Origin: Periplaneta americana
Lineage: Eukaryota > Arthropoda > Insecta > Blattodea > Blattidae
Length of the DNA stretch: 64,000 nucleotides
Direction: 5' to 3'
NCBI RefSeq assembly: GCF_040183065.1
Contig: NC_091120.1
Span: forward strand, 72,890,708 to 72,954,707
Of this stretch, positions 32,130 to 43,800 are shown piece by piece. Position numbers and translations under genes: made by a program. The notes beneath the pieces were generated by a model. That model was not told where the DNA came from. It searched no databases and saw nothing but the letters and a program-made list of their open reading frames with translations. The first letter of the stretch is position 1. Every line of letters begins with the position of its first letter.

Positions 32130-33093
32130 CTAGCACAGTTGTTTTATATTTGGATGTATGCTGGTAAGCTTAAGTCGGAGATTGTCACATACATCGAGTC
32201 GATTTCGGTACTTTGTTTTTATTAGAGTTAGTGATGGAAACCCTTTCTCACACAGATACGTAAAAGCAAATTGAATTATAATCTGTAAAGCATCATTGTA
32301 CAATTCACTATATTCTCTTTTCACTTGTGATGGGGTCCAGAAATTAACCATACCTTCCGCTTGGAATTTCACTTTAAGTCCGGTATCATTCGATTAACTG
32401 TTCTCTTTCACTCAATGAAAGTTTGTTATTTTCAATATCGCAATGAAATGGATCACGAACACATGAAAATTCGTCATATTTACTTGGAAAATAAGTTTAA
32501 AATTGTGACCTCGTAGTTTCGAGATGCGAACATATGTCATTGCATAATTCTTTTCCAATAACGAAATCATTTTCGACCAAAAAAGACTCTAGGGTTGGAA
32601 ATAGTGAAAAAAAAATCGTCTGTTTTACGGAACTGACCCACAAACCAAGTTTATTTTCTCATGCACATTGAGAACAGTCAAAGAATTACCTTGTAGAGAG
32701 AGATTTAATTCGTTTAATTTTGAGAATATATCTGAAAGATATGCCAATGTACTTAGTTACAAGTCATCAGCTGATGTACAGGGAAAAGACCCACAAACCA
32801 AGTTTATTTTCTCATGCACATTGAGAACAGTCAAAGAATTACCTTGTAGAGAGAGATTTAATTCGTTTAATTTTGAGAATATATCTGAAAGATATGCCAA
32901 TGTACTTAGTTACAAGTCATCAGCTGATGTACAGGGAAAAGACCCACAAACCAAGTTTATTTTCTCATGCACATTGAGAACAGTCAAAGAATTACCTTGT
33001 AGAGAGAGATTTAATTCGTTTAATTTTGAGAATATATCTGAAAGATATGCCAATGTACTTAGTCATATGTCATCAGCTGATGTACAGGGAAAA
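32130..33093 (-). pseudogene. hAT (ZBED/SCAND3-like) transposase C-terminus
   Basis: The end at 32130-32372 reads TYLCEKGFPSLTLIKTKYRN, the hAT dimerisation block. Upstream, minus-strand remnants around 32400-32560 resemble the block before it. The segment LAYLSDIFSKLNELNLSLQG, a typical motif of these proteins, is encoded three times in the tandem repeat at 32635-33093. Stops and frameshifts occur between pieces. Everything upstream of this, including the first catalytic residues, is missing. Confidence 0.8.
32635..33093 (-). repeat. 153-bp in-frame triplication within hAT transposase
   Basis: Three units begin at 32635, 32788 and 32941 with a constant period of 153 bp (51 codons). They are almost identical; the third differs in a TACAAG/CATATG patch. 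The strong identity means the triplication is younger than the decay of the transposon. A + strand frame at 32668-33168 is an antisense reading of the same repeat. Confidence 0.92.
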
Positions 33094-33379
33094 GATGGCG
33101 AGAAACACCACGTTCATAGTGCTTTAAATCCCTCTTTTGTTGCTGAGAGTAGAGTGGGAAGTCGATAAACAGGGAGGGTAAAAATGTCATAAAATTTCAG
33201 TACTGGAAGAAATAGTGAAAGGTGATTGCCATGTGTCATTTCGAAACTCTGAGATTTTCAGCTATAGTTTGATACGCAATTCGTTTGAATTTCATTTTTC
33301 CTTCTGTCGTTTTTGAAGGACCACAAGGCAGATCTCGAGGACCACAGGTGGTCCGCGGGCCATAGTTTGAGAAACGCTG

Positions 33380-34095
33380 AGCTAGGATATTGCAGATAAC
33401 ATAAAATGTACACATTGTTAGAGGAGTAGGAGAGAAGAATATCGGTGTAGACAACTGCTACGCAGAACTTCTGGAATGTGTTGCTTTAAAATTAAACTTA
33501 GACTCCCAACAGACATGTCGGGCACGTTGCTTCAAGGAAAATAAACCCCGACAGGCAACTAAAAGAAGTCTGATATTGAGATCCTACTGATATGATACAG
33601 GTTTCTGCATCGGTATTGCAGCATTGATACTTTATTTTCTATGCTCATCCATATCTACTGGAGGAGACAACGATTTCCTTGGAGAGGGGGAAACAATAGG
33701 ATAATAAAATAAGCTAATTCACAAATACATACTCTTATCATGACCATACGAATACGCCCACACTCATAGAAATTACAAATACACACTTGTGCATACACAA
33801 TGAAGAAATAAACATTCATTATATCCACTGAAACCTTATACCTTGCTTAGCTACTGTCCGTCCAAGTGGTTACGTGGCATGCCGGTTTTCCCCACCGATT
33901 TCTGTTGCCCTTCTGCAAAGGCTAATGGCTGGGCTGTTAGGCTCTTTCCTGAAAATATTTGCTGTACAAAGTGGACCTCTACGTAATATTATACAAATGA
34001 TTAAAATAATTTAAAGAAGAGGTCCCGTTTAAATAACTGTCACGTGATATCCTCCGTTTCGACAACTCTGCAACATAAGCATTCCGATGGACTGT
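33380..34095. other. Unassigned stretch
   Basis: No gene or repeat recognised. Confidence 0.4.
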
Positions 34096-34490
34096 AAGTA
34101 CTCTTCTGTTTAGATAGCTTGGCCGGTGTTATTATTATGTGCGAACACTTGAGTAGGAGTAATGTGGAGTGATTCAGTTTCTCAGCATATTTAGCGGGAA
34201 AAGAAGGGCAAGAAGGAGAACTGCAAGCATACTGACGTAAGCTATACCTGTATTGAAAAACATTAGTCAAGTATCTGCACTCCACTGGCGATCACAGTTT
34301 ATTGGTTTCATTACGATACTGATGTTTTTGCAATAATTAGTATACCTACTACGAACTTGCACAAAGAAAAAGAAGTGAACTCCACAGGAGAGGCACACCT
34401 TTTTTCATTATCAGTATCAAATGAACTTGTCTGATTTGCTATGCATAATGTTATGACCGGCCAAGCTATCTAAACATAACAGTAGACTAC
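34096..34490. mobile_element. MITE with long terminal inverted repeats
   Basis: A perfect 20-bp inverted pair, GTTTAGATAGCTTGGCCGGT at 34108-34127 and its complement at 34456-34475, lies within longer imperfect arms. There is no coding capacity. Outer limits are approximate. Confidence 0.75.
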
Positions 34491-35066
34491 AATAAAATAT
34501 CAATTTTATATAAAATAAATATTGTCGATTTTTATTAAGAAGATACTAAGACCCTTGTGTGAACTAGAGAGCTATGACAACACTGCTTCTATAGGATAGC
34601 TACTTCATATTTGTCCACTTCGCCATTTGTTATCATATCATTATATGGTCACTACTTGTAGGTTGAATGTCATCCGCAGTAACAGATCCACCAACACTTA
34701 CACTATTATTCTTAGTATGAGCAGGTTCTTCATTATTAATACGCTTACTTCTATTTTGTTCTATACTACTTTTAAAAAGGAGCAAATATCTCGCGAACTC
34801 ATTGTCACGTGAAGTGAACTGATTAAATTCTCTCTAGAAAATGTTCCAGACCTGTCCTAATTCTTTCCTACCAAACTTTCAAAAAATAAATTGCATAATG
34901 AAAGCCTATACTAATTACGAGTAGAAACTTATTATAACTTCTTAAAATTATGTTTTCTTCATACCTAATGCTACAATTTGACCTGAGAGCATTGCCTTCC
35001 CATACCTCACCCTACTCTGCCTATGTCCATACAATCGTAACAGTAATAGTATTTGTAGTAACAACG
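34491..35066. other. Unassigned AT-rich stretch
   Basis: Nothing convincing was seen. Confidence 0.4.
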
Positions 35067-35107
<41 letters not shown>

Positions 35108-35165
35108 TTATTTTGTAAACCTGGCAGAGTTAAGGCCTTGAGGCTTTCTCTTCCATTCAACCAGG
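35067..35165 (-). mobile_element. Very short CR1-like LINE 3' end
   Basis: An (ATA)n tract is followed by the hairpin motif at 35120-35165 (CCTGGCAGAG...TTCAACCAGG), as in LINE copies A and B. Almost nothing but the 3' end seems to be inserted. Confidence 0.65.
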
Positions 35166-35605
35166 TCTAGAATATGTATGTAGGTCTACAATATCAGTAG
35201 TTTAAAATTTTTGCTTTGTTACCTCTATCGAACGCATTATACGAAGAAGGGAATCCTGGCCCTACTCATTAAATTCCGGTCGGTGCGGTGCATGGGATGG
35301 GCGCCCATCCACCATCGGGATGAATCTGGGGAGCTCGTTGCATGTTACTTCCAATACTGTTATTTCCAGTACCTGAAAGAATGTGGGTATTCCGGGTCAT
35401 TTTCGATACCAAACATAATTCTCGTTCTCAAGCAATTAATTAATTCGTTGTCATTTCCAATACCACCCGCTACAGCAGGGTGTGACGTCACATAGCTACT
35501 GTCTGTCAACTCATGCGTTGTGCTGTTCACGTATTCTGTTGTCTAGAATTGTTACCTTGAGGGCAATATTTACAAATACTCACAGGGACTGTTGAAGCGA
35601 TAAGT
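35166..35605. other. Unassigned stretch
   Basis: No gene recognised. An open frame at 35211-35495 has no family features. Confidence 0.4.
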
Positions 35606-35803
35606 TTGTTAGTCGCTGTTCGTCTTCAAACATGGAAGTCGTTAACATGTTACATAGTAAAGACAAGAAACAAGCCATCTTATGTACATAAAGGTTACAA
35701 GTACAACGTAAGTAAACTAAACATATCTACGACGAATTGGTTATGTGAAAAATATTACACTGTAAAATGCAAAGGAAGAATTACAACAAATGATGTGAAA
35801 TAG
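35606..35803 (+). pseudogene. FLYWCH zinc-finger remnant
   Basis: A 65-residue frame contains GYKYNVSKLNISTTNWLCEK followed by KCKGRITTND. This matches the FLYWCH pattern of GYKY, W-x-C, C-K-G-R and T. FLYWCH domains are known at the N-terminus of insect MULE-type transposases and in some host regulators. No splice sites or following domain support a host gene, so a transposon remnant is more likely. It could belong to the same family as the C-terminal remnant at 30470-30718. Confidence 0.6.
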
Positions 35804-36796
35804 AAAAACTTAAATTCATTTCTAAGAAAAGGGCAAGAGAAGTGACACCCATGCCAGCAGTGTACAGGGAAGTATTTCACGAAGTTTCGAGTTGAAGTTA
35901 CGAGTTTGTGACGGGAAGTTCCCAATTCAATTCTCTAGTAGTCTGCAATTCTGACTTCGTTCTAGATTAGCTATGTTCTAATTATTATTTAATATTTATG
36001 ACGTATGTGTCAAAATATACGGTCATTGTGGTAAGCCTTATGGGAAATGACAGTAATGGCAGAACCATAAACAGACAGATTGGAAATGACTAGTTGTAAG
36101 TATTGGAACTAACATATAATCGGGGAGCTACAATAAGTAAAGAAATCCGGTTACGAAAACCAGCTATGTCGTGCTGAAAACAAGATACTTTGGTACTGGT
36201 TGGATGATGGTTCATCTCTGCTGAGGCATGTGGACTTGAGGCCAGCAGTCGACTGCTCGGCCTTGCCCCTTCATGGGTTGTCGCGCCATTGGCAGCAACC
36301 ATCAAATGAATGTTTCTTAAGATAGGGGCAATCTTGGGATAGATAGAAATCGCCGTCATGGTAACATCAAGGAAAAGCTATGAATCTTAGGTGAATGTTA
36401 ACAGGACTGGATGCAATAATTTCTGTAAATATGTTTCATAAGAATGCATTACTTTTGCTACATACATTTAATTCGGCCATTCATTCACATATTGTTACCT
36501 TATGTAATAAATATTAAAACCTGTCAATCGATGATAAGAATTCAGAACGTTAAAAACACATGGGATATAAGTACGAGTAGGCCTATCATTCTGGTTTCGA
36601 AACGTTGTTGCGGTCCTGTACAAGTTCTCTTTAGAAACATTTCAAAAGTTAAAATGGGGGAAAAAAATTAACATGGAATTCGGGAAACTCTGCTAATTTT
36701 GTGATGTTTTTTATTTAAATTGATCACGAATTTATACCAGGGACAAATGTAAATTCTGATGGCATAGTATAAATGGTAGAAGATGTATTATAACAT
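35804..36796. other. Unassigned stretch, possible interspersed repeat at 36130-36310
   Basis: A GC-richer piece around GGATGATGGTTCATCTCTGC looks like a dispersed repeat by composition, but there is no second copy in the window. Confidence 0.3.
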
Positions 36797-37235
36797 AGAC
36801 TTTAAACAATTTCAAGGGAAAAATTGTTCCGGGGCCGGGTATCGATCCCGGAACCTTTGGCTGAACGCACCAATGCTCTAAGCGACTGACCTACCCAGGA
36901 AATTCACCCGACACCGTCTCAATTTTTCCATTTATATCCACACAACTCGAGTGGGCCAACAAGACGCCAGAAACCCAGTGAAAATATATACGTTACTGTA
37001 GGTACGTTAACAGAAAACCACAATTTAAAGTCACACAGTTTGTGTGCATTCGATGTGGGTTTCTGGCGTCTTGTCGGTCCACTCGAGTTGTGTAGATATA
37101 AAGGGAAAAATTGAGACAGTGTCGGGTGAAGCTCCTGGGTAGCTCAGTCTGTTAGAGCGTTGGTGCGTTCAGCTGAAGGTCCCAGGATCGATACCAGACC
37201 CCGGAACAATTTTTCCCGTGAAATTGTTCAAGTCT
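36797..37235. mobile_element. Inverted-repeat element with tRNA-like arms
   Basis: Arms of about 180 bp (36797-36977 and 37056-37235) are inverted copies around a 78-bp spacer. Each arm carries a tRNA-like unit near its outer end: minus strand at about 36836-36904, plus strand at about 37134-37204. Each has an A-box-like TAGNTCAG and a B box of GGATCGATACC type. In the left unit the anticodon stem TTGGT/GCCAA closes a 7-base loop. The extreme ends read GGGAAAAATTGTTCCGGGG. A similar plan is seen at 49194-49374. Confidence 0.75.
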
Positions 37236-38316
37236 GCTTCACAGGAAGCTTTACCTGAAAGCTATATTTACAACACAGATTTTGTTCACTGCACTCTCGC
37301 AGTGACATGAGCAGATTTTTTTGGAATCTAGGCCTACTTGAAGTGTTGTGAGATCTATAGCTCTGAATTTGTGAGTGAATATACCATCCGATTTCCTTTG
37401 TTAAAAGAAGAGTTTGTTGTGTTCTGTGGTCCTAATTGTTTTCAATGGTAAGTATTGACTTTCTATCTGACATTTTTCTTGGTGAAAAATATAAACTTAT
37501 GAATGCACTGATTATGTAACACAGCCTTATCTTGGGGGTTGTTATCTTAGCGTTCTTCTTATTCCATTAGGCCATTTTTTCTCTTTAAATGTTTTCTATT
37601 CTGGTGGAATAAATATCAAATGGATGAAACGTAAAATATTTGTGTGTGTATTCATAGCATCTCTGAAATACTGTTCACGTCGTGATTGTTGCAGACAGCA
37701 GATAATCGCAGGGTCAAATGTGAAAAGAAATACAATAAGTGATATGAAAGAGACAAGTTATTGTATTTAAAACAAAGGAAAATCGCTGCAGAGAACCTCG
37801 TCTCTTCCTGACGTGCCCCTCATCGCATCGGCCCCTTTTAGTTTTCCTGTTTGTGACCAGATCGGTCACAGTCCCTCCTCAGGTGTCCAGGTTCGCCGCA
37901 GGACCAGCAGGTTGGCATCAATGTAAGAGACTGATAACGTTGCTAAGCAACTTATCTAGGCAGCTGCGTTCCCTAGTGCTCTCTCACTGTCCTGTAGCTG
38001 TCTGACCATCGCTGCAGCAGTTGTTCGTACAGTTGCAAAAACATCATTCGGTATTTATTTTCAGTGCATTCCATTGGATATGGTAGGTAAAAGCGTATGG
38101 ATTCACAAAATGACAAATAAATTAATTACATTTTTCTTCATCTCTGTGCAATATAATATAATCACAACTCCAATTATTACAATTCATATCTGACCGTAAA
38201 CTACTGATGGTACGCGATACATAAAGCCTTTCAAGTAAAAGAGATATGGGTCTGTTACAGGGGCGTAAGCAAGGGGAGCTTACAGGTGCGAACCCCCTCC
38301 CCTTGAACTTTAAAAT

Positions 38317-38364
<48 letters not shown>

Positions 38365-38440
38365 CATTTGATTGTTTCCATGGATTTTCCTGTTATGTTA
38401 ACTGTCTTAGCTATCATATAGGCTACAAGTAACTGTTGAC

Positions 38441-38478
<38 letters not shown>

Positions 38479-38700
38479 TTGTGTAAGTGTAATAATGACA
38501 CCAGCATTTTTTATTATACAAAATTAAACACACGTTAAAATTTGTTAAAAATTGGATGGCTGTGAAAAAATTACGTTTCAAAGATTTTATAAGGATATTC
38601 ATGAACATGTTCTATTAGAACAAAGCATAATATTAATAAATATACAGTAAAATAATAATAATAATAATACGCAACTTTAAGTACAACGAACTCTTTGATC
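37236..38700. other. Upstream region of the tetraspan gene, with microsatellites
   Basis: It contains (TA)n tracts at 38321-38361 and 38441-38472 and a GGGGCGTAAGCAAGGGG word that recurs in part near 62065. TTTTCAATG-GTAAGT at 37439-37453 could end an untranslated exon, but this cannot be confirmed. Confidence 0.35.
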
Positions 38701-39270
38701 ACACTGAGTAAGCAAATGCATTTTACCCGTCTTGTAGAACGTCCTCCCCTCTCCTTCGTCGATACCGCTAGAAGCTACAGACCGATTTTATTTAGTCCTG
38801 ACAGCTTGGCGACGCGAAAGAGGGGAAGTAATACGTGTAGTGGGGCGAGCTCCGGAGTAAAGATAAGAGCGAGCGGTCAGTAAAGGAATGCAGTACAACT
38901 TAACTGTACTGGAAACACTTCACTCTACCGCACTCGTGACAATCCGATCGCTCTGAATGCAAGCGACTAACTAACCCGAACACCCCTTGGAGTAACTTAA
39001 TGGACTCGCCTGACCCAGGCGCACATTGTCGGCGACTGTCAGTACTAAATAATCGCACTGTACCTCTCTAACCTCGAGCGACTCTCTTTCAACTGCCCAG
39101 ATAAGTTTCGCGGACAGTACGTTGCTAAACAACTGACGTCGTGTAGCGTTACGAAACTCACGTCAAACGTTGACATTTTCTTTGAGCACAAACGTACACT
39201 TAAAAAAAATAATACCACTGTTTGGAATAGAGTCCACAATCTTCCGTCCGTTACGCCTAGCTATTAATAC
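38701..39270 (+). promoter_or_regulatory. CpG-richer stretch, candidate promoter or untranslated exon
   Basis: Composition is clearly less AT-rich than the neighbours, and CG dinucleotides are frequent. It lies 0.3-0.9 kb upstream of the first coding exon. No TATA box or initiator could be assigned, so this is a position-based guess. Confidence 0.2.
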
Positions 39271-39469
39271 TTGTATACGCCATTCGTTATCTCGTGAAAC
39301 CAAATAATGCATGCGTATGCCGTAGCTTATAGTAAGAACCTCATGGTGGGAATAAGTGAGCTAGGTAGCGAGAAGTGGAAGCGTAGCGAAGGAGAGAAGC
39401 TTCTCAGTCCACTTTCTTCTTCCCTTCACGCGCAGGTAGGTTTCACGAGATAACGAATGGTCTATACAA
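39271..39469. mobile_element. 199-bp MITE upstream of the tetraspan gene
   Basis: The ends TTGTATA and CCATTCGTTATCTCGTG are matched inverted at the right end, giving about 31 bp with two mismatches. It ends 75 bp before the acceptor of the first coding exon, so it is intronic or promoter-proximal. Confidence 0.85.
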
Positions 39470-39544
39470 ATTTAGCTTAACTCCAGTGTATAATGTATTT
39501 GTAAGTCATGTTTTTAACTAGACCTCCTCTTTTTATTGTTGCAG

Positions 39545-39735
39545 ATCTAACATGACGTCGATAGTGCGCAATCCACCGCAGCTTGAGGAATGCAGTTGCT
39601 GTTGTTGCAAGTGCAGCCTGAGGGCCGCGGCTATCGTACTGGCCTGGTTCAATACTGTAAGCTGTATAATAGAGCTAGTGACGACATGCATCGCACTATT
39701 GGGTGACCGAGAAGTGCATGTCCGTTACCAATATG
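39545..39735 (+). CDS. Tetraspan gene, coding exon 1
   Basis: The acceptor TTTTTATTGTTGCAG ends at 39544, and seven untranslated bases precede the ATG at 39552. The donor is G-GTAAAC after 39735, leaving phase 1. It encodes the Cys cluster and the first membrane segment. The acceptor implies at least one upstream untranslated exon. Confidence 0.88.
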
Positions 39736-40754
39736 GTAAACAATCACTAGTAAATACATAATAAGACCAGTAACATGTCCCCCAATAACTCAGCCTATGC
39801 TAGCCACTTATGTTCCGTGAGAGCATAATTCGTTTGAGGCCAAGAACATGGCATGACAAAGCAACGAAGTGTAGACGCTGCAGTTCGATCTCGTTTGAAA
39901 TCATCTCAAACGAGTACGTAAAAAGAGATCATACATTTCAAGCAACTGGGTTTCGAAACGAGTTAAAACGAAATTTTAAACAAACTGAGGGAAATTAGTT
40001 ATTACATAAATAAAATGATTTAAGATCAAGACGTCCAAAAGAAATAGGCAATTGAAAATACTAAATATATAGGAAGATGGATAAGGGGTCGATTAATAGG
40101 AAATGAAAAACTCAGCTTAAACGTATAATGTATAAATAATCAGAATCACAAAATATAGTAGCTACTGTGTAAAATGTACTTGATGCGAGACGAGCTCTGA
40201 CGGAGCTGCTTTAAAATATAACTAAACCCCAACACTACGTTCTTTTTCTATCTTGCATGCCTGCAGAGAGCAAGTTACCAGGGTCAAGTCTTGTTTGCCG
40301 CGCTCTGTGTACATACAGGGTGATTCACGAGGATATACCGTCCTTTACGGAGCTTATTTCTGAAGACATTCTGGGAAAAAAATGTCATATAAACATGAAT
40401 CCCATTCTCAATATTTACAGAGTTACGTTTCGTTATTGGAACGCATGAACGCGTAATCTTGCTCAACTAAGGAGTTCACAGCACATTTTTAGGTTCATAA
40501 TACTTGCCAATTAAAGAAATGATACTTCTGAATGGTTTATTCTCTTTATGTATTATTCTTTTACCTTCATACTAAAGAAAAAACTTATTTTACAAACAAC
40601 TTTAAATTGGTGTAGCTCTGAAAAAATTGAGAACTATGTTTATATGACTTTTTTTTTTTTTGCTTAAAATGTCTTCAGAAATAAGCTCCGTAAAGGACGG
40701 TAAATTCTCGTGAATCACCCTGTGTCCCAAAAGTCGTGGTGGGTTTTTAGAGGA

Positions 40755-40816
<62 letters not shown>

Positions 40817-43800
40817 AATAGAGGTAGAAATGTAATATTGGTGCCAGATGAAAACAAAACTCTCTAAGTTTTTTGTCTAAGTCTGAAGCACTGAAGGAAA
40901 CAAATGACGGTAATAATCGAAGAAATGCAATTAAGTGAACAGAATACATCATAATTCCTGCAAACAAACATACTGAAGTTCACTATGATCATGCTTGGAA
41001 GGCCTACTCAGAATCCAAGCATTTCAGGACATGTTGACATAACTATTTTTTTCTCTGCATATTTGAGGAATTCATACCTGAAATTATGCCCACTTTTTTC
41101 GTTACACTCTGTATATCAACATAAGTTACATACAGAAAATATGAATGCACATGGTCTTCAAATTTGCGGTAGTCAGTCCATTATACAGCTATATCACTTA
41201 TGTTTACTCAAAAACATTTTATTCACTGGGCTGCTAGAGCACTGTCGCTCTGTTGAATTATTAACACATACATGTGAACATAATAAATATATGTATTTAC
41301 TGTACATGTCTCGCACGTTAAATGCTTTCGATTTCATTACAAATATGTTCCGTAATTACATTCTAAACTAGTATAATGCTTATTGTGATGAATGATGATA
41401 CACTTATTTCTATTCTCTTTACAGAATCCAAGGAGCTCGATGCCTGCATATTGGTCACAGTGATCGTTTCATTAATTGTCCATATCTTGCTGCTGTATGG
41501 AATCCATAATGTGAGTAACGTGCACTGAAGCACAAAATGCTGTTTTTTCTCAAGAAACACACTCTTTCCTCATTTTGCAATATCACAACATTCATGACTT
41601 CTTTAACTCGCCGTAACTCGCAAACCAGTAAAGATTTTGAGTAGCAGTGGCTGCTACTCGTTAGACATTTATCTATATATCCTAAAAATTACAGTGCTTT
41701 TGATATATTATCATAGGAACTACGACGTGATAATGTTTAACGGTGCGGCAAGCAGATTCCTCGTCTGGTAGCTCGGCAACGAAAGAACAAAAATGGCGAA
41801 CGATAATACCTACTAAAGGTACGTTTTCCTCGGTGCGACTATTGCGATGATCGTTCAACGATGATAGTGCAACGATAATCGTTGAGCATTATTTCTTTGT
41901 ATTTTCTAGAGTCGTGGCAGTCGCTCGGAGGAAAACAGCTCCATAGAAAATACAAAGAAATAGTGCTCAACGATTATCGTTGCACGATCATCGTTGAACG
42001 ATCATCGCAATAGTCGCACCGAGGAAAACGTACCTTTAGACTTTATAGGGCCTTCACTTCCTCAGGCGTAAGCAAAGAGGAGGAGTCACGCCGGAAATAA
42101 CAGCGACGGGACTATTGGTTTCATTCAGCGTATTCCGAGTCTCACTAGACCAGTAGACAACACTGACGTCACGCTGCAGTGAAATAGGAACAAAACTGCT
42201 GGAAGGTTCGATGGCTATCATGGCGGCTGTACAAGTTGTCTGTGCTACGCTAGCAAGATTTTGCGAAATTTCCATACTGTCATCTCGTTCAAAGAAAAGA
42301 GAGCATAAACAATTTATTTCTTGAACCAGTAGTAATAACTGGTCCGTTGACATGTTCGCTCATAAGCCATTAACATATTGTTTTTACGTTGTACTCATTA
42401 CAAACAATGCAGCAGAACTAAAGCAGAACACACCGCCATGACCCAACAGTGCACGATGTCATTCGTCTGCTAATTCCCGCCTATACAAGAACCAATCAGA
42501 TTCACTGATGACGGCTGATGAAAACTGCCACCACCTCTGCAAGCTGATGGCACCGGTGCGGCGACACCGGTAGAGCATCAGTGACGTCATCATTGAAATT
42601 CGGAACACCGTGATGCCATCAGATTGCTCAGCACTGAGATTCGAAATACGCTCATTGCACCTTGCACCATGCTTTTACTGGCTGATGTGGCAAGTGGTGG
42701 GGAAGCGACAAGGCGTAGGCACGCAGCGAGCACTGTTTGGAGTTCGACGCCACCTGTACACATGCAGCCACACCTCACTCCATCACATGAGCTGTTGATT
42801 ATGTACGTACAGTGTGTGGATCATTCCAGATTGTACTCTTAACAAGAGCAGTTGAAACGGCGTTGTTCACCAGATGCGACAAGATGGATTATTCAAACGA
42901 GTAAATGGTAGATATGCATTTGATGTATGGACTCGCCGAAAGTAACATTTTCCAACAAACGGCCTGCGCGTTCCCCAATCTTTAATCCAATAGATTTTTA
43001 TTTGTGGGTGCATTTGAAAGAACGTGTTTATTCAGAACCCATTCCCACCACTGACTTATTTCGTCAGCAGATATAAGATAACAGCCAACGAATCCGACAA
43101 GACACCTGGTACATTTGAAAGAATGCGGGGTTCTACAGGACTACGACTGTATGCTTGCATTCAATCTGGGAGTGGTCATTTAAGCATCTCCTCTAAGGGT
43201 AAACATCTCTGCCATTACTGCATTGTAACGATAACTCTGAAACGTAGTATACTGGGACGCAAGTTCATACGAGTTTTCTCTTTGTTCTGGTATCTCCTAT
43301 CTGTTGGTGACGTGGGTCCCACATATTATGATACACACTGTATATACAGGCTTGAAGTGAAATAAATAGGGTACACTTAAATGAATAGAAAACCTATATT
43401 ACGTACATGCACGGTTAATTAGAAAATTAAGTTTGAAATTTCAGCAGTCCGGCAACATCGCCGCCAACACACACTTCTCGTAATATAAACATAAACGAAC
43501 TCGGTCTGTCTCGCTAGGTGAGCTGCTCTCTGGCTCGACGTTGCAATCTGCCTGCATCGCGCAGTGGCTTGAAATTAGTGGTTTTTAATTAAATTTACAC
43601 GAAAGCCGTCCATGCTACTGAAATGCTCCAGAGGGATACATAAACATTATTCTTTATTAGATTTCTTATCTATATGTACAAAAATCACGATCCTACTCGC
43701 AACAGTTACTGAATAAGAAGGTGTTAAACATTTTTTTTTCTGAAATACTATTAACTTTCCACCAATATGATATTACAGTTTTTGTTACATACAACATGAG

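Larger units (their letters stand above)
31788..33379 (-). mobile_element. hAT-family transposon remnant
   Basis: The ends CAGCATTTCTCAAACT and, inverted, CAGCGTTTCTCAAACT match the hAT terminal pattern. Flanking 8-mers GGCGAAGA and AGCTAGGA agree at five of eight positions, as expected for a decayed 8-bp duplication. The interior holds transposase C-terminal remnants on the minus strand. Confidence 0.8.

Noticed and set aside
32668..33168. 166-residue + strand frame with repeated RTVKELPCRERFNS
   Set aside because: It is the antisense reading of the triplicated hAT transposase segment, whose minus-strand translation matches the family.
37300..37453. Possible 5' untranslated exon of the tetraspan gene ending at TTTTCAATG-GTAAGT
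   Set aside because: A good donor alone is common by chance; transcript data would be needed to accept it.
42054..42353. 99-residue minus-strand frame in intron 2
   Set aside because: No recognised domain; link to a Harbinger element rests on one short shared word only.
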